Shown here piece by piece: positions 53,340 through 64,000 of a stretch of 64,000 nt of DNA (its first letter is position 1; every line of letters begins with the position of its first letter). The notes beneath the pieces are model-generated. The model did no database searches. It was given only the letters and a program-made list of their open reading frames with translations, and was not told the origin of the DNA. A program made the position numbers and the translations under genes. The DNA is taken from contig OX235272.1 of the NCBI GenBank assembly GCA_944472155.2, positions 14,306,354 to 14,370,353 on the forward strand, given 5' to 3'. Source of the stretch: Trichobilharzia szidati. Taxonomy: Eukaryota; Platyhelminthes; Trematoda; Strigeidida; Schistosomatidae.

Positions 53340-54330
53340 ATAAATTGCAGCTGAGGTATAGAAAATTCAACTGACAGCAATGGATGCTGTTTTTAGAAAT
53401 GTTTTGAATATTTTAAAGGAAAACCAGCTTTCAATCCATCACTACACGGATTCCTCAAAAAGAGATCATGTGTGACCTGTCACATAGACTTTTTCAACGA
53501 AGTTACACGAAGTAGGGACAACAGAGAACTGGTAATTGTGCTATATTTCGATATAACAAAAGCCTTCGACAGAGTTCCCCATAATCTGCTAGTCAGCAGG
53601 TTATGCTCACTAGGAATATGTGACCCTCTCCTGAGCTGGATAAAATCATTTCTCCGTGGTCGAAGTTAGACAACGAAGTTTGGCTCGATAATCTCAAGGC
53701 CTAAACCAGTAAGTAGTGATTTAATCCAGGGAAGTGTATTAGGCCTACTCCTATTCATAATATATATATATAAACAGTATCTGTGAATGCTTTAGTGTAG
53801 ATAAACCAATACTATATGCAGATGACTTAAAAGTGACCTATAAATGCAAGCACACAGATCTTGGAATAACAGTAAACGCCATACAGCAAGAGTTAGAAAA
53901 AATGGATAGATGGTGTGACACCTGGCAACTCCAGTTTTATGTCTAAAAATGTGGCTGGCTCTGCATACTTTGCATAGATGTGATACCCTAGGACTAGAAA
54001 CACTATGGCTAAGACGCCTGAGACTAAACTTAAAACTTTACTATAAGCTTCCAAACCACCTAGTTTTTACCTCTACTAATGGCACTCGACTTTCAGATGA
54101 CAATGGCTACAAACTAAGACATACTAAGTGTACAGTAGCTATCGAACAATGTAAAACAGCCACCAGGCAAAAGTTTTACTTGATTAGGTATGCACAGATA
54201 TGGAATAAACTACCAGTGGAAATGCGTCAAGCAAAATACATTGGCCTCCTTCGAAAAGGTGCTTAATGACAAACTACAAGAGTTTGCAAACGATAGTAGT
54301 TCTGTGGTGAGAGGTGTCTACCAGCCAAAT
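53340..54330 (+). pseudogene. LINE-C (CR1/SR1-like) RT, internally deleted
   Basis: Plus-strand: HIDFFNEVTRSRDNRELVIVLYFDITKAFDRVPH (RT motif A with Asp; 53475-53585), LGLLLFIIY (53735), ILYADDLKVTYK (motif C, YADD, 53810-53840), then a C-terminal LNLKLYYKLPNHLVF to IWNKLPVEMRQ block (54000-54240). Frame changes and a deletion after YADD show it is dead. Confidence 0.72.
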
Positions 54331-54641
54331 TGGTAGACAGTAATTTACGTCAATGTTTACGTTTTCAAGATTTGTCGTGAGAAAATTTGAACAAAGATTG
54401 ATTCAAAACCGACTACAGCAGACTTTACGTAGGCGGATACAGTTAACATATAGATGATCTGACATTCAAGAAACAGTCACAAAGAGATGAAAGATTAACT
54501 TTACGTGAGAAACAACCAATCGGAAGACTGTGTTTGTTTGCTTAACTATCCATAATAATGTACATGAAAACATATATAAATATGCGTTGATTTCCTTAAT
54601 AAACGATCTGTTGCCTGGCCCTTGTCTTCTGTTGTTACAGT
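54331..54641 (+). repeat. LTR-like repeat, copy 2 (possible solo LTR)
   Basis: Partner of 27509-27837. Contains CCAATCGGAAGACTG, ATATATAAATATG (TATA-like), AATAAACGATC (poly(A) signal) and the end CTTGTCTTCTGTTGTTACA. Placed exactly between two LINE-C pieces. Confidence 0.5.
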
Positions 54642-54899
54642 TCTCCTCAACGCGGTACGTTCAACGTTTGCGTTACATTTTTGCGTGATTCGTTACATAA
54701 AATTTATCCTGTTGTAATACTTGCACAAGTACTCTACCTCCTCCATACCTATAACCATTAACTCTTATAGCAAATAGTTATGGTTAATCAAAGTTGAAAG
54801 CAACGAACTCAATCCCCCGTAAAACTGATGACTAATTTTACGTCCTTGATTGCTACATCAAGCAACACACTCCTTACAAACGGTTATAGTGAGCCACAT

Positions 54900-56332
54900 A
54901 ACTCACTTGTATGTCGTAACGTCGAGCTGAAACTGAGGATAAAACTGTACTGACAGCTAGTATTAGCACTACTCCTAAAAATTCAGTACCCTCTGCTCAT
55001 ACAGAAACCCTTCCTACACCTTATGTGCTTATCGAAAAACTCCAGCCTCCAAGCTCTGTTTCAGTACTATCTTCAGAAACAGAACTTCTAAAGTTGTCTA
55101 TAGGAGAACTTAAGGCCGAGTTAAGAGAAACAAAAACAATAAGCCAGTAAATCCTGGAATTTCTGAAACCAATACCAAAATATCCAAATTATCAGATCAA
55201 ATCAGCGATATCACATCGCATGTCTGTGAACTGACACCTTTAACTATCCTCATGAAAACTGTAGACCTTAACAAACTTGACACGGAATCGGTATCTAAAG
55301 TAGATAACCTGATTAACTTTGTTACTACAGAAGTAACAAAACGACTCGACGCTAAACTAAATGCTTTTGTCTACAACGTTCCGGACAATGAGGCACTAAA
55401 AAAGGTACAGCGCATCTTACTTAGTGAGGCGAAAATGTCCAACTCCAAGACTAAGTGCTATAGGCTGAAGAAGAGTCAGCATGAAAAGTGTTGTCCTATT
55501 CGCTTTCACTTCGAAACACCGGCAGATGCCAGAAAATTCATCCACTCCCAACACGCCCTATCGCAAGGAAGAAACTACAAACTAATAAAGGTTGCGGTGC
55601 ACAAGACAGACATAGAAAGGCGCGCATACAATTATCACACTAAGCCTAATTGTGAAATAAATAACAGGGCATTGCAAGCAGCAATCATACCCAACCCTTT
55701 GAGAGATACCGTGGAATCCACCGCAACCACCCCTCTCGAACCACACAGAATTATCCTCTCAGAGAGCGACACCAACCGAAAGGTCACTAAATTGTAATCA
55801 AATAGCTATTAAAACCATACCACCTATCACCGTAGATATAGACATGTCACTAAATAATCCCAGAAAAAATGTCGAAATCCCCCGCAAGTCAACCCTGTCC
55901 TCTCTTAGCCATAAGTCCATTGGTAAAAACAGGAAAATATGACCCCAGTTCATGCCAACAACAACAATGGTCAATAGTATTGGCACCCACAACGTGCGAA
56001 TTAGCACCATGGCACAAACTGATAACCAACGCCACAACAATGCCACCCTCAAAAGTACAAGTAGCAATAGTCAGAACTCGACCACCAACAACTCAGGGTA
56101 TTCACAGTATAGCACACAAATAAATTTTGATCGGATATATGGTACAAGTCTGCTGGGAACTAACCCACAAAGCAGTACACACGAAACCCATACAAGGACA
56201 CAACTAGTACCTAGCAATAAGTGGAATAATAAACCATGGTCTTCACAAGGTCCCAATCATTTTTTATCCCCTGCGTCCCTGTCAGCGTTGAAAAAACAGC
56301 TGGTAGGGATGTTGACACTCCTAAACAACTAG
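54900..56332 (+). pseudogene. LINE-C ORF1 region
   Basis: Open from 55252 to 55797: a coiled-coil-like N-terminal part (LNKLDTESVSKVDNLINF), an RRM-like segment FVYNVPDNEALKKVQRIL... and RFHFETPADARKFIHSQ, and a basic tail. This matches the ORF1-type RNA-binding protein of CR1-like LINEs. Downstream a second frame (55952-56332) is Asn/Thr/Ser-rich linker. A frameshift separates them and the ORF1 start is degraded. Confidence 0.65.
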
Positions 56333-56345
56333 TGCTGGCTCCCCC

Positions 56346-57720
56346 TTGCATAAAAATAGGAACAGTGTAGTGCACCCGCATCCACTAAGCACGCTTGATA
56401 CATGCACAAGTTTAGGTCAAGTAAAGATCCCTACCCACGTCTCCAGCTTAACTAAAAATAAAAATGCCTTAGCCTATAGCAAATCCAGTACTCCAACGTT
56501 TAATTCTTCACCGAAAACAGCACACACTAACTCGATAGACATAGATGAGCATGATATTGAAACTTCTCTTAACATAGGGTCGTCATGTCAAACAGTACTA
56601 CTGGGTGCTGAACCACATTCGGGGCTGATTAACGAACTCAAATACTTCAAATGCTATTTCAAATCTCATCTTTACCTGATCCTCATAAATTCTAGATCTG
56701 TTCTTAATAAACTACCGATGCTCAGAGCATTCACAGTAATATACAAACGCCCTATAATTGTCATCACTAAATCCTGGCGTAATTCGAACATACTGGATGA
56801 GGAGATAAGCTTAGATAACTACACACACTTTCGGTGTGACAGGGAAGGTGGTAAGGGAGGGGGTTGTCTCATGTACTTTCTGAATGCACTTACTGTATCA
56901 CAGCTAGAAAGTAGTACACTTAACATGCCTGAGACTTTATGGGTTAACATACACTTAAATAACGCAATAGCATTAATTGGATGCACCTACAGAGCACCTG
57001 TGCGTCGGTGGCATAGCGGTTATGATGCTCACCGACCATGCACATGGTCCGGGGTTTGATCCCCGGCAGACGCACTCCTTCACCTCGCTAAGCCAGAAAT
57101 AATACTGGTAAAGTGGAAAGGTTGGACGTGAGGCTAGCAACCTCATCCTGTAAAAATAAACACTGCTAAAGAAACTTCAAGCCACTAGCTTGAAGCCCTA
57201 TGTTCCACTGGGAACGTGAAGGAATAACAACAGAGCACCTGGTACCTTTAATAATTACGAGACCCAACTTACTAACACTCTGGAACAGTTACCCACCCTA
57301 CACTACGATCATAAGATCCTATGTGGAGACTTTAGCTTACCAGAAATCAACTGGGAAATACCCACAGGCCCAACTAAATTTGATAAGTTCTTAGGCACAC
57401 TGGATATACTTGGCTGGAAACAAACTGTTACAACCCCTACAAGAGGTAATAACGTACTAGACTTAATCTTCTGCCACAATATAAGTCCCCTTTCTACCCT
57501 AATAGGTTCTGAGTTTCCAGGGAGTGACCACAAAACAGTGCTGTGTGCACTGCCACTTCCGTCAAGTAGCAATGCAGCCCATACCCCTACTTCACAACAA
57601 ATAACTTACAGGAACTACAGTAAGGCAGACTGGACTCCAGTGAAATCAGTGCTAAGATCCTCAGAATGGAGAGAGTGCTTCTATACTGATAGCCTTTCGA
57701 AAGCTCTAGATATCTTTTAG
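56346..57720 (+). pseudogene. LINE-C APE endonuclease, split by SINE-A
   Basis: First part (56640-57000): LILINSRSVLNKLPML, IVITKSWRNSN (the usual Glu of the E-T/S-W motif replaced by Lys), GGGCLMYF, ETLWVNI and IGCTYRAP. After the SINE: YDHKILCGDFSLPEINW (GDF catalytic box), VLDLIFCHN and GSDHKTVLCALPLP (catalytic SDH), then YRNYSKADW. Apart from the insertion and the Lys change it is nearly complete. Confidence 0.75.
57001..57229 (+). mobile_element. SINE-A, full length, with 12-bp target-site duplication
   Basis: Inserted in the LINE-C endonuclease. ACAGAGCACCTG occurs at 56989-57000 and again at 57230-57241, so both ends of the SINE are exact. Head TGCGTCGGTGGCATAGCGG (A-box), GGGGTTTGATCCCC (B-box, 57050-57063), body, and 3' end GAAGCCCTATGTTCCACTGG, then GTGAAGGAATAAC. 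Total 229 bp. The 3' end matches LINE-B. Confidence 0.85.
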
Positions 57721-58450
57721 TTTAACTCCAACACATGCTTAGATGCTGTCATCCCACTTCAAACACTAAAGTTTTCCCCACATAGAAAGTCATTCATAAA
57801 GCCAAAGGATCGTAGGAAACTGAAGAGACTGTCAACAAGTTACTTCAGGCGACACGACTTTAGTACACTAGGGTCAATACTTAGTACTCTTAGCTCCATC
57901 TCGCAAGCTCATAACTTGCGTATGAGAAATGAAGAATGCACCGCACTAGCCAGCACCACCAGAGTAGGTGCTCTCACAGAAATCCTAAAGAAACGAATGA
58001 ATCGCCAAAGTCATAAAATTTCTCACCTTGACTTCTTCAACTATATAACTAGCAGCCGAGACAAACAACAACTAGTACTAGTCGTCTACTTCGAAATCTC
58101 CAAGGCCTTTGACCGCGTTGACCATTTGCTTCTAATAAGTAATCTGAACTTCTTAGGAATACGTAACCCATCATTAGGATGGATTGAATCACCGGAAGGC
58201 TCTTACAACCTTCGTAACCAAACGTGCACAGTCTCTAGGAAAAACTGTAAGACTGCGCTCCGTGCAAACTTCTTCATAGTCATGTATTCTAAGATCTGGA
58301 ACAGTTCGCTCTTAGAAATAAGGACCTGTCACTCTATTGTAACCTTCAAACGCTTGCTATATATACTGTTTCATCCCAGTGACTATGCCAATCAGACCGC
58401 ACCCCTTATTTCTAGAACGCATCAGCCATTAGAACACTATAACGCCTAGA
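57721..58450 (+). pseudogene. LINE-C RT N-terminus fused to C-terminus (internal deletion)
   Basis: Plus-strand frame 57916-58449: HLDFFNYITSSRDKQQLVLVVYFEISKAFDRVDHLLL (motif A; the usual Asp of YFDI is Glu), LNFLGIRNPSLGWIES, then directly PEGSYNLRNQ and IWNSSLLEIR, the C-terminal block. Motif B and the YADD box are absent, so the element is a deletion derivative. Confidence 0.7.
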
Positions 58451-59420
58451 CTCACTTCTAAATATTATGACACTAAATAAACTAAATAAGACTTCGCAAA
58501 AATACATGAAAACACAACTAGAATATAGGAAATGTTTACTATACGGTTATATATATTTATAAACATTTATATATACATGAAAACATTGATGTTCTTTTCA
58601 TGTTCACATACTTTCTCTTTCTGATATTCTGTTGCTGAGCGTACTCCTCTATTTACCTCCTGGCTGAGGTCGAACAACCCTACATTTAAACTGAAATGAC
58701 CATTTAAGTAAATTCAAACTCAAATTCCATGAACGATCCGGTGCTCCCATTTGAAAATGCTGGCCAACATTCTGTACAAGGAGTATTCTTGATCTGAAAT
58801 AAAGAAGCAACTGGTTTTCAAACAGTTTTCGATGTATTACTCAACTTACATGTACAGTCTGTCATGCTGACATATATGGCGCCAATGGATAGTTCTAGAA
58901 TCGACCTCGGCCCCATTCCATGCAGTAAAACAATCTGACATGACCTTATCTAGTTTTCGCATCCACGATCATATTTCTTTCCTATCATAAAACTACGATT
59001 AGACTGCTTAAAAAATGGAATAAATACATCACTGACCTCAAAATAATACATCAATTAACTTTAACTCAAGGATGCTGTTCACAACAAAGTTATATAGGAG
59101 AACTGACTTCAAGCTTTATTTTTTTCCCAGGCACTTTGTTAATGCGAAGACAATACTTCTGTATTTCCTGATGTGTTGCACTCACTGACAATCTAGCAGA
59201 TTTCTCCAACTGTGCACAGAAATGATTGCATATAGAAGAAAAGCCTGTTTTATACTACTGGGATTAACATTCATCGAGTGTATGCATAATCACCAGCGAA
59301 CATGTAAAGCGTATCTTGTTACCGCCTGTAGGTTTTGATTGAATTATATGGTTCTATTTCTGTAACAATTTGATTATGCCTGTAAACTGGCGTCCCTCAT
59401 GTACTGTATTATGAGAATAA
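58451..59420 (+). mobile_element. LINE-C 3' UTR and 3' end
   Basis: Follows the C-terminal block; ends GCCTGTAAACTGGCGTCCCTC at 59380-59400 and ATGAGAATAAATTTA. With the preceding pieces it forms one LINE-C copy of about 4.5 kb, 54.9-59.4 kb. Confidence 0.6.
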
Positions 59421-59784
59421 ATTTATTTAATAGTTATGGGTGTTATTTCTAGTTGAGACCGACAGAGAAATGAGCTCTAAGTCCTTCAAGTAGCTTCATT
59501 AACTGGCTTCCGAGAACACTGTAGTTATTATGAGGTAGTTAGTGATTGAGGAATTCAGAAGAATGAGACTAGAAATTGGCTACGGAATTTATCTTCTTAA
59601 TGATTTGTAATGATTTTTTTCTGTGGTGAATGACATTGGATGATGAATGCTCCTCCTTTAGTCTGGCTAGGCTTCCAGGCTTCATTCTCCCACCAACGTG
59701 CTTTCAAACTAGAACATTCCCTTCTGATATCACTAGGCAGTAGCTAAATTCACGCGCCTCATTTGGCGACAACAAGCCACCCGC

Positions 59785-62215
59785 AACGTTGCTATTATCC
59801 CTTGAGTTCCGAGTTAAGTATGGGGCTTCAGCAGCACGTTCCCATTCTGCCCTGTCCTCTACAACCCACTTCAGCTGGCCTCACGACTGCTCATATGCCC
59901 TCATCCTCTGTTCACATGACATCTTCCATGTCATCCTTGGATGCCCAACTAGTCGTTTACCATCCAGGTTCCACGCGAGGGCCAAGTATGCGATTTTCCC
60001 CCACGGTTTTCTCAGCGTGTGTCCGATCTACGTCCATTTTCTTCGAAATACTTGTTCAGTAATAGGTTCCTGTTTGCTTCGTTCCCATAGTTTATTGTCA
60101 CTAATTCCTCCGGTTAATCTTCAATATGGAGTCAAAGAATACAGCTGTCGATAAGCATTTGCAGTCTGTTGGGAATGCTTCTAGCAGTGCACCAAGTTTC
60201 TGACGCGTAAAGAAGAACCCAATAACTTAACATTGGTGAAAGTTCTGATTTTCTTATTTATGCTGAGTGCAGAAGATCTTCAGGCCGATTTCATGCTGGT
60301 GAAGGTTTTTCCCACCTTTCCGATTCTGTTTATGACATCCTAATCCATGCCATCACGCGTATTTGAAACTGTTGCCTAGATGAACAAAGGAAGCGATGTA
60401 TATCAAGGTTACTCCACTGAGAGTGATAGATGCTAATTGGTGGCGCGGGAGCTGCCGGTGTTGGCTACCTTAATCACCTCCGTTTCTTCTTTTTACCTAA
60501 AGTCCTGTCTTCGCTACCATCGTCTTTTGGTTGGTTTTCACCTGCAGATCTTCGAGTTTGTGTGGCGCTAGACATAAGTTATTTGCTTGAGTCTTGTTAT
60601 CCGTTCAGCATTTTCCTGTCTTCTCGCCCCCCCCACAGTTTGCCACATAATCCACTTCACCGCAATAAAGAATATCGGCGGTGATGGTAAGTAGCCTAAT
60701 CTGACACCTGTCTTCAATGCAAAGGCTGTTCTGAGTTTTCCGTTGAGGACCACCTGACAAGTTGCATCGTCATATAGCTGTTGAATATGGTTAATAAAGC
60801 TTTGGAAGACTACGTAGTGACAAAGCAGTTTCCAAATCACGTCGAGGCCAACGCTATAGAAGGCTTTTTCAGAGTTTATGAAACTGAAGTAGGAGTTTGA
60901 CTGCCATTCTATGCACCGTTCAGTGACGACGTGTAGAGTTACAGTTTGACCAAAGCAAGATTTGATTTCCCCGAATCCAGTTTGTTGCAGTCGGAGTTTT
61001 GCATCTGGGACAGGATGAAGATGGCCTAATATTTTGTCAGGCTTGAATAATAGCATGATTCCTCGCCAGTCCTTACAGGGGCCTAAGTCACCCTTCTCTG
61101 GTGGTTTAACAAGACAACCTTCATCTCAGTTTATAAATACCTTCCCTCCCTTCAGATTTTCTTGCGATAATGTCAAGAGCTTCCAGGTTTTGTCTCTTCT
61201 ATCACTGCAGATCGGTTGTACACCTCTCTCTGAACATCACATTCAGAGAGTTCAAGTGTTCTCCCACGCAGATTTTCTCAATGGCACCACGCTTTGGTTC
61301 CAACCTTGCTCCGATGACTGCAGTAAAGATATCGTTTGCAATCTTGTCCTTCAGTTTCTGAGTGTTGAACTTGGACTGCGGTCCGTCTCTAGCTGTTTTG
61401 AGGGTTCTTCGGATTGATCTTCAAGATTCTTAGGACTAGACAATGGCCTTGGCCGATATCTGCTGCGCATCTCAACTTTGTGTCCAGTAGGCTCCGCCTC
61501 CACTTTCTTAAGTTTGAGATGAAGTCCGTCTGGATTGTGTTGTGTCAGGTGAGATCCGTGTTGTCATGTATTTATCTTTGAGTTTGTACATTCCGCCTTC
61601 AACTATCAAATCACTGAAGCCACAGAAGTCTGTGAAGATTTCTCCATTATGATTCATTTCGTCGACTCATTACGGGTTCTTTTGTTGTATTGTCTGCTTT
61701 CTGTTCGGTTGGTTTTCAAATCGCCATTTTGGATGTTGTCCACTGCTGTTTCCAGTTATCCATGGAGATCTCCCATCTTCCCTTGTTCTGCTTTGTCTGT
61801 GGGCGCGTAGCATTGGATGATCATAACCTCCCTTCCTTTCGAGTTGAATCTTGTTGTAATGATCTTGGATGAGGTTAGTCCCCAGTGCATAAGAGCTTTG
61901 ATTGATGTTGGTGACATCATGACAGCCACTTCCTCAGTGTGCTCATGGTAGTAGTCTGGGTGACCTGAGTGGATTACTGACCCTCCAAATAACGTTTTCA
62001 ATCGTCCGAAACCCCTCCGCCTGCCCTCACAGATTTCTAGCGATTCCACAACATATGTTCTCGTTTCTCCGGTTAACTGAACAGCCTTCCCACCCCCCTA
62101 CATGGTATGAATATTCCAAATTCCAACGTTTATTTTGCTTCATTAAAAAAGGCACGTCGGCTGACTGGCTTCCTGAAGGGTTCCACCGGCCCGCATCATT
62201 CCGTCTCTCCGACAC
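59785..62215 (-). pseudogene. LINE-B, long minus-strand copy
   Basis: From right to left: 5' segment near 62215-62055; endonuclease (62049-61756: SGHPDYYHEHTEEVAVMMSP, REVMIIQCYAPTDKA); endonuclease end and linker (61420-61080); RT 61056-60568 with RLQQTGFGEIKSCF, SFINSEKAFYSVGLDV (motif A with Asp changed to Asn/Ser), CQVVLNGKLRTAFALKTGVRLGYLPSP (motif B); degraded post-RT; 3' end near 59790. Most catalytic residues are damaged. Covers more of the 5' endonuclease than the 35.8-kb copy. Confidence 0.75.
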
Positions 62216-62219
62216 TACC

Positions 62220-62855
62220 GAACAATTAATTTTTTATATTTTTGTAGCTACTGGATTGGCTTTCTGGAGTACGGTAACTAGCCCTATATCTAGCCTTCCC
62301 TCTTTTCCTGGGCTTAAAACTAGCCAGAAAACTAGGCAAAGTTTTTATTACGTTATAGCTACCTGCAATTCATTATTTTGGTTTTTCAGTCATTCGTCCG
62401 GATTTGTTATCCGCAAGTACACTTTGGCTTAGTATGTATTTTCTCGAACCTCCCATTCACCTTTCATGAAATCTAACCTTGGAGGGGTTACACTATAGAA
62501 ATCTAACAGGCGCGAATGCGCCCATGACCTAGGGACTACCTGTAAGTGCCAGAGAGTGAAACCAGGTAAATGACACTGCATCCCCGAAAATTGTTGAATG
62601 AAGTCTTACTTTACTAAGCAGGATATCTGGTTAGTTTTAAATTAGTTCAGGGAAAGATTAAGGTTAGATTCAGGCTAGGATAGGTTGGGGTTAGATTAAC
62701 ATAATTAGGGAGATATTGGTGTCCGGTGTGTGGATTTGGTTAAGGTAAGATTGGGTTTAGAGTCACGCCTCTTCCCTGTCTAAAGTTTAGCTTCGCCCTG
62801 AATTTAAACTTACGGAGTAGGTACTTAGACACGAAAACTGTATCACTTGGATTCT
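62220..62855. repeat. Unclassified sequence with TTAGG-like degenerate repeats
   Basis: 62645-62760 contains repeated GGTTAGATT/GGTTGGGGTTAGATT units on the plus strand, loosely resembling TTAGGG-type repeat. No ORF or element recognised elsewhere in it. Confidence 0.35.
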
Positions 62856-62859
62856 GTTG

Positions 62860-62960
62860 ACGAAACTTGGAACCATGGTTTTCTCAACTAGAGCACTACA
62901 TCGGCAGTAACACAATTGAGCCTGAGAACGCCAGGCATAAGGACTTGTGCTTTTTAGTTA
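62860..62960 (+). pseudogene. Gypsy-like gag fragment
   Basis: EPWFSQLEHYIGSNTIEPENARHK (two overlapping segments) matches the gag block ELWFAQLEHY of the 44-kb element. It is cut off after about 100 bp, where minus-strand LINE-C sequence begins. Confidence 0.5.
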
Positions 62961-63660
62961 TTTGGGTGCACTATCAGAACTTCTCAACAGATCTGATAGG
63001 AATTCCCAGTCAGCATTCTTATAGTCCCTATATTGATAGTGCACCGGAGAATTTTTAGGTGTGTATTTAGTTGTTAGTCGGAGGGGTAGCGTGCAGTACA
63101 ATATGTTGTGATCACTGTTATCGAGTTTATTTCTCACCTCTATCGAGATGGGCTCTATTTTATGACAGAGGATTAAGTCAAGAGTATTTTTGTTTCTTGT
63201 AGGGGGGCGTACGCACTGGTTCCATCCGCCTACGTCTATACCTTGTTGTAGCTCGTCATGGATTCTAGTCCCCGTACAGGTATCCCAGTTTACTCCAGGT
63301 AAGTTGAAATCGCCACAGATTACTTTGTAGTCGAAGTCTAGAGTAGCTACATGTTCTAGTATTTCTCCAATAGTGATCTCAGTCATTTCAGTTCTATTAG
63401 GTGGGCCTGTATACACATCCCACGAGAATTTTATCTTCGTTTTTGTGGATGCTTACCCACTTAGATTCAGGGAGTTTGTCAGTAGTTGGGTTATTGAAAG
63501 TATCGGAGTCAGTGGATTTAGAGGCACATATATTAAGCAGCCGCCTCCCCTTTTGTCAACTCTATCGTTCCTATAGATGTCGTAGTTGTCTGTTACTAGC
63601 TTTGAGTCAGGTATATCAGTAGTAAGCCAGGTTTCAGTCACCATTATTAGTGTTGGCCGT
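62958..63660 (-). pseudogene. LINE-C APE endonuclease fragment
   Basis: Minus-strand: VTETWLTTDIPDSKL (catalytic Glu present), GGGCLIYV (63644-63540), then after a break MYTGPPNRTE, DYKVICGDFNLPGVNWD (GDF box), NTLDLILCHK and NSDHNILYCTLPL (catalytic DH), YRDYKNADWEFL. One frame interruption near 63430. A better-preserved catalytic set than the 56.3-kb copy, but the RT is lacking. Confidence 0.72.
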
Positions 63661-64000
63661 TCTATATATAGTCAAATTGGGTATTAATTTAAAATGAGCG
63701 ATTTATTTGTAGGATTTCGGCATCATTTTTATCGTGTGTAACACCAGATGTGAATTAAACTGAATGCAGATTAGTATTGGTTATTGTCACGCAGATTTGT
63801 TTTACTGCACCCAAGTCAGCCGGAGCCCGCTATTTGTCACTACATGGTTGGTCAGTAAGAGTAAGTTGTTTAACACATAGAAATCTATGTGTAAGCCATT
63901 TTAGTTCATTGACAGTGCTTGTATAGAATGCTGTACAGCTTCTTGTTATGATGACAGTGGATATTCCGAGTATGCTGGGTCATTACTAGCCAAACCTTGA
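63661..64000. other. Window end, nothing recognised
   Basis: AT-rich; may be LINE-C upstream sequence. No ORF. Confidence 0.3.

Noticed and set aside
1..64000. CRISPR array, bacterial operon or plasmid features
   Set aside because: No spaced direct repeats with unique spacers, no bacterial-type gene density or ribosome binding sites.

Overview
The window reads as nuclear DNA of a blood fluke (Schistosoma or a close relative). The evidence is an AT-rich background, host exons with Asn/Ser-rich low-complexity coding sequence and GT-AG introns, and above all the repeat set: Sm-alpha-like hammerhead SINEs, Penelope-like elements (PLEs) with GIY-YIG endonucleases, several families of APE-type non-LTR retrotransposons, and a decayed Gypsy-like element. 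Nothing bacterial, plasmid-like or CRISPR-like is present. The species cannot be fixed from sequence alone. Repeat-family labels (LINE-A/B/C/D, SINE-A/B, SINE-alpha/beta) are mine, for use within this window.

Layout. 1-11,000 holds the 3' end of a plus-strand gene: four phase-compatible coding exons (380-776, 3650-3847, 5145-5493, 10690-10984) ending in TGA, whose introns are filled with SINEs and three PLE copies. 11,000-40,200 contains candidate exons of a minus-strand gene or genes (40174-40046, 28422-28232, 28180-27928, 21896-21781, 16921-16707, 14122-13929, 13415-13198). Three of these join cleanly in phase; the other junctions do not, so exons are missing, bases are wrong, or more than one gene is present. 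The two transcription units converge near 11-13 kb. Between the exons lie LINE-A, LINE-B and PLE pieces, SINEs and a GC-rich block (about 20.4-21.5 kb).

From 40.2 kb to the end I recognise only transposons: a LINE-A 3' end, a CR1-like fragment, a Gypsy-like gag-pol ruin (44.0-48.0 kb), a nested LINE-B/LINE-C complex (50-53.3 kb), a long LINE-C copy with a SINE inserted in its endonuclease (54.9-59.4 kb), a long minus-strand LINE-B (59.8-62.2 kb) and a LINE-C endonuclease fragment (63.0-63.7 kb). The best-preserved element is the LINE-B copy at 35.8-38.5 kb, which is 5'-truncated and frameshifted but runs from endonuclease to 3' tail.

How the parts relate. SINE-A has a tRNA-like head and a 3' end matching LINE-B, suggesting it is mobilised by LINE-B enzymes. 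SINE-B shares the head but has another tail. Hammerhead-ribozyme-like motifs occur in three unrelated settings: Sm-alpha-like SINEs, a second SINE family (SINE-beta) and the terminal arms of PLEs. A second recurring theme is head-to-head pairing: many PLE, SINE and LINE copies form long inverted repeats, including a 602-bp pair with no difference that I could find by eye.
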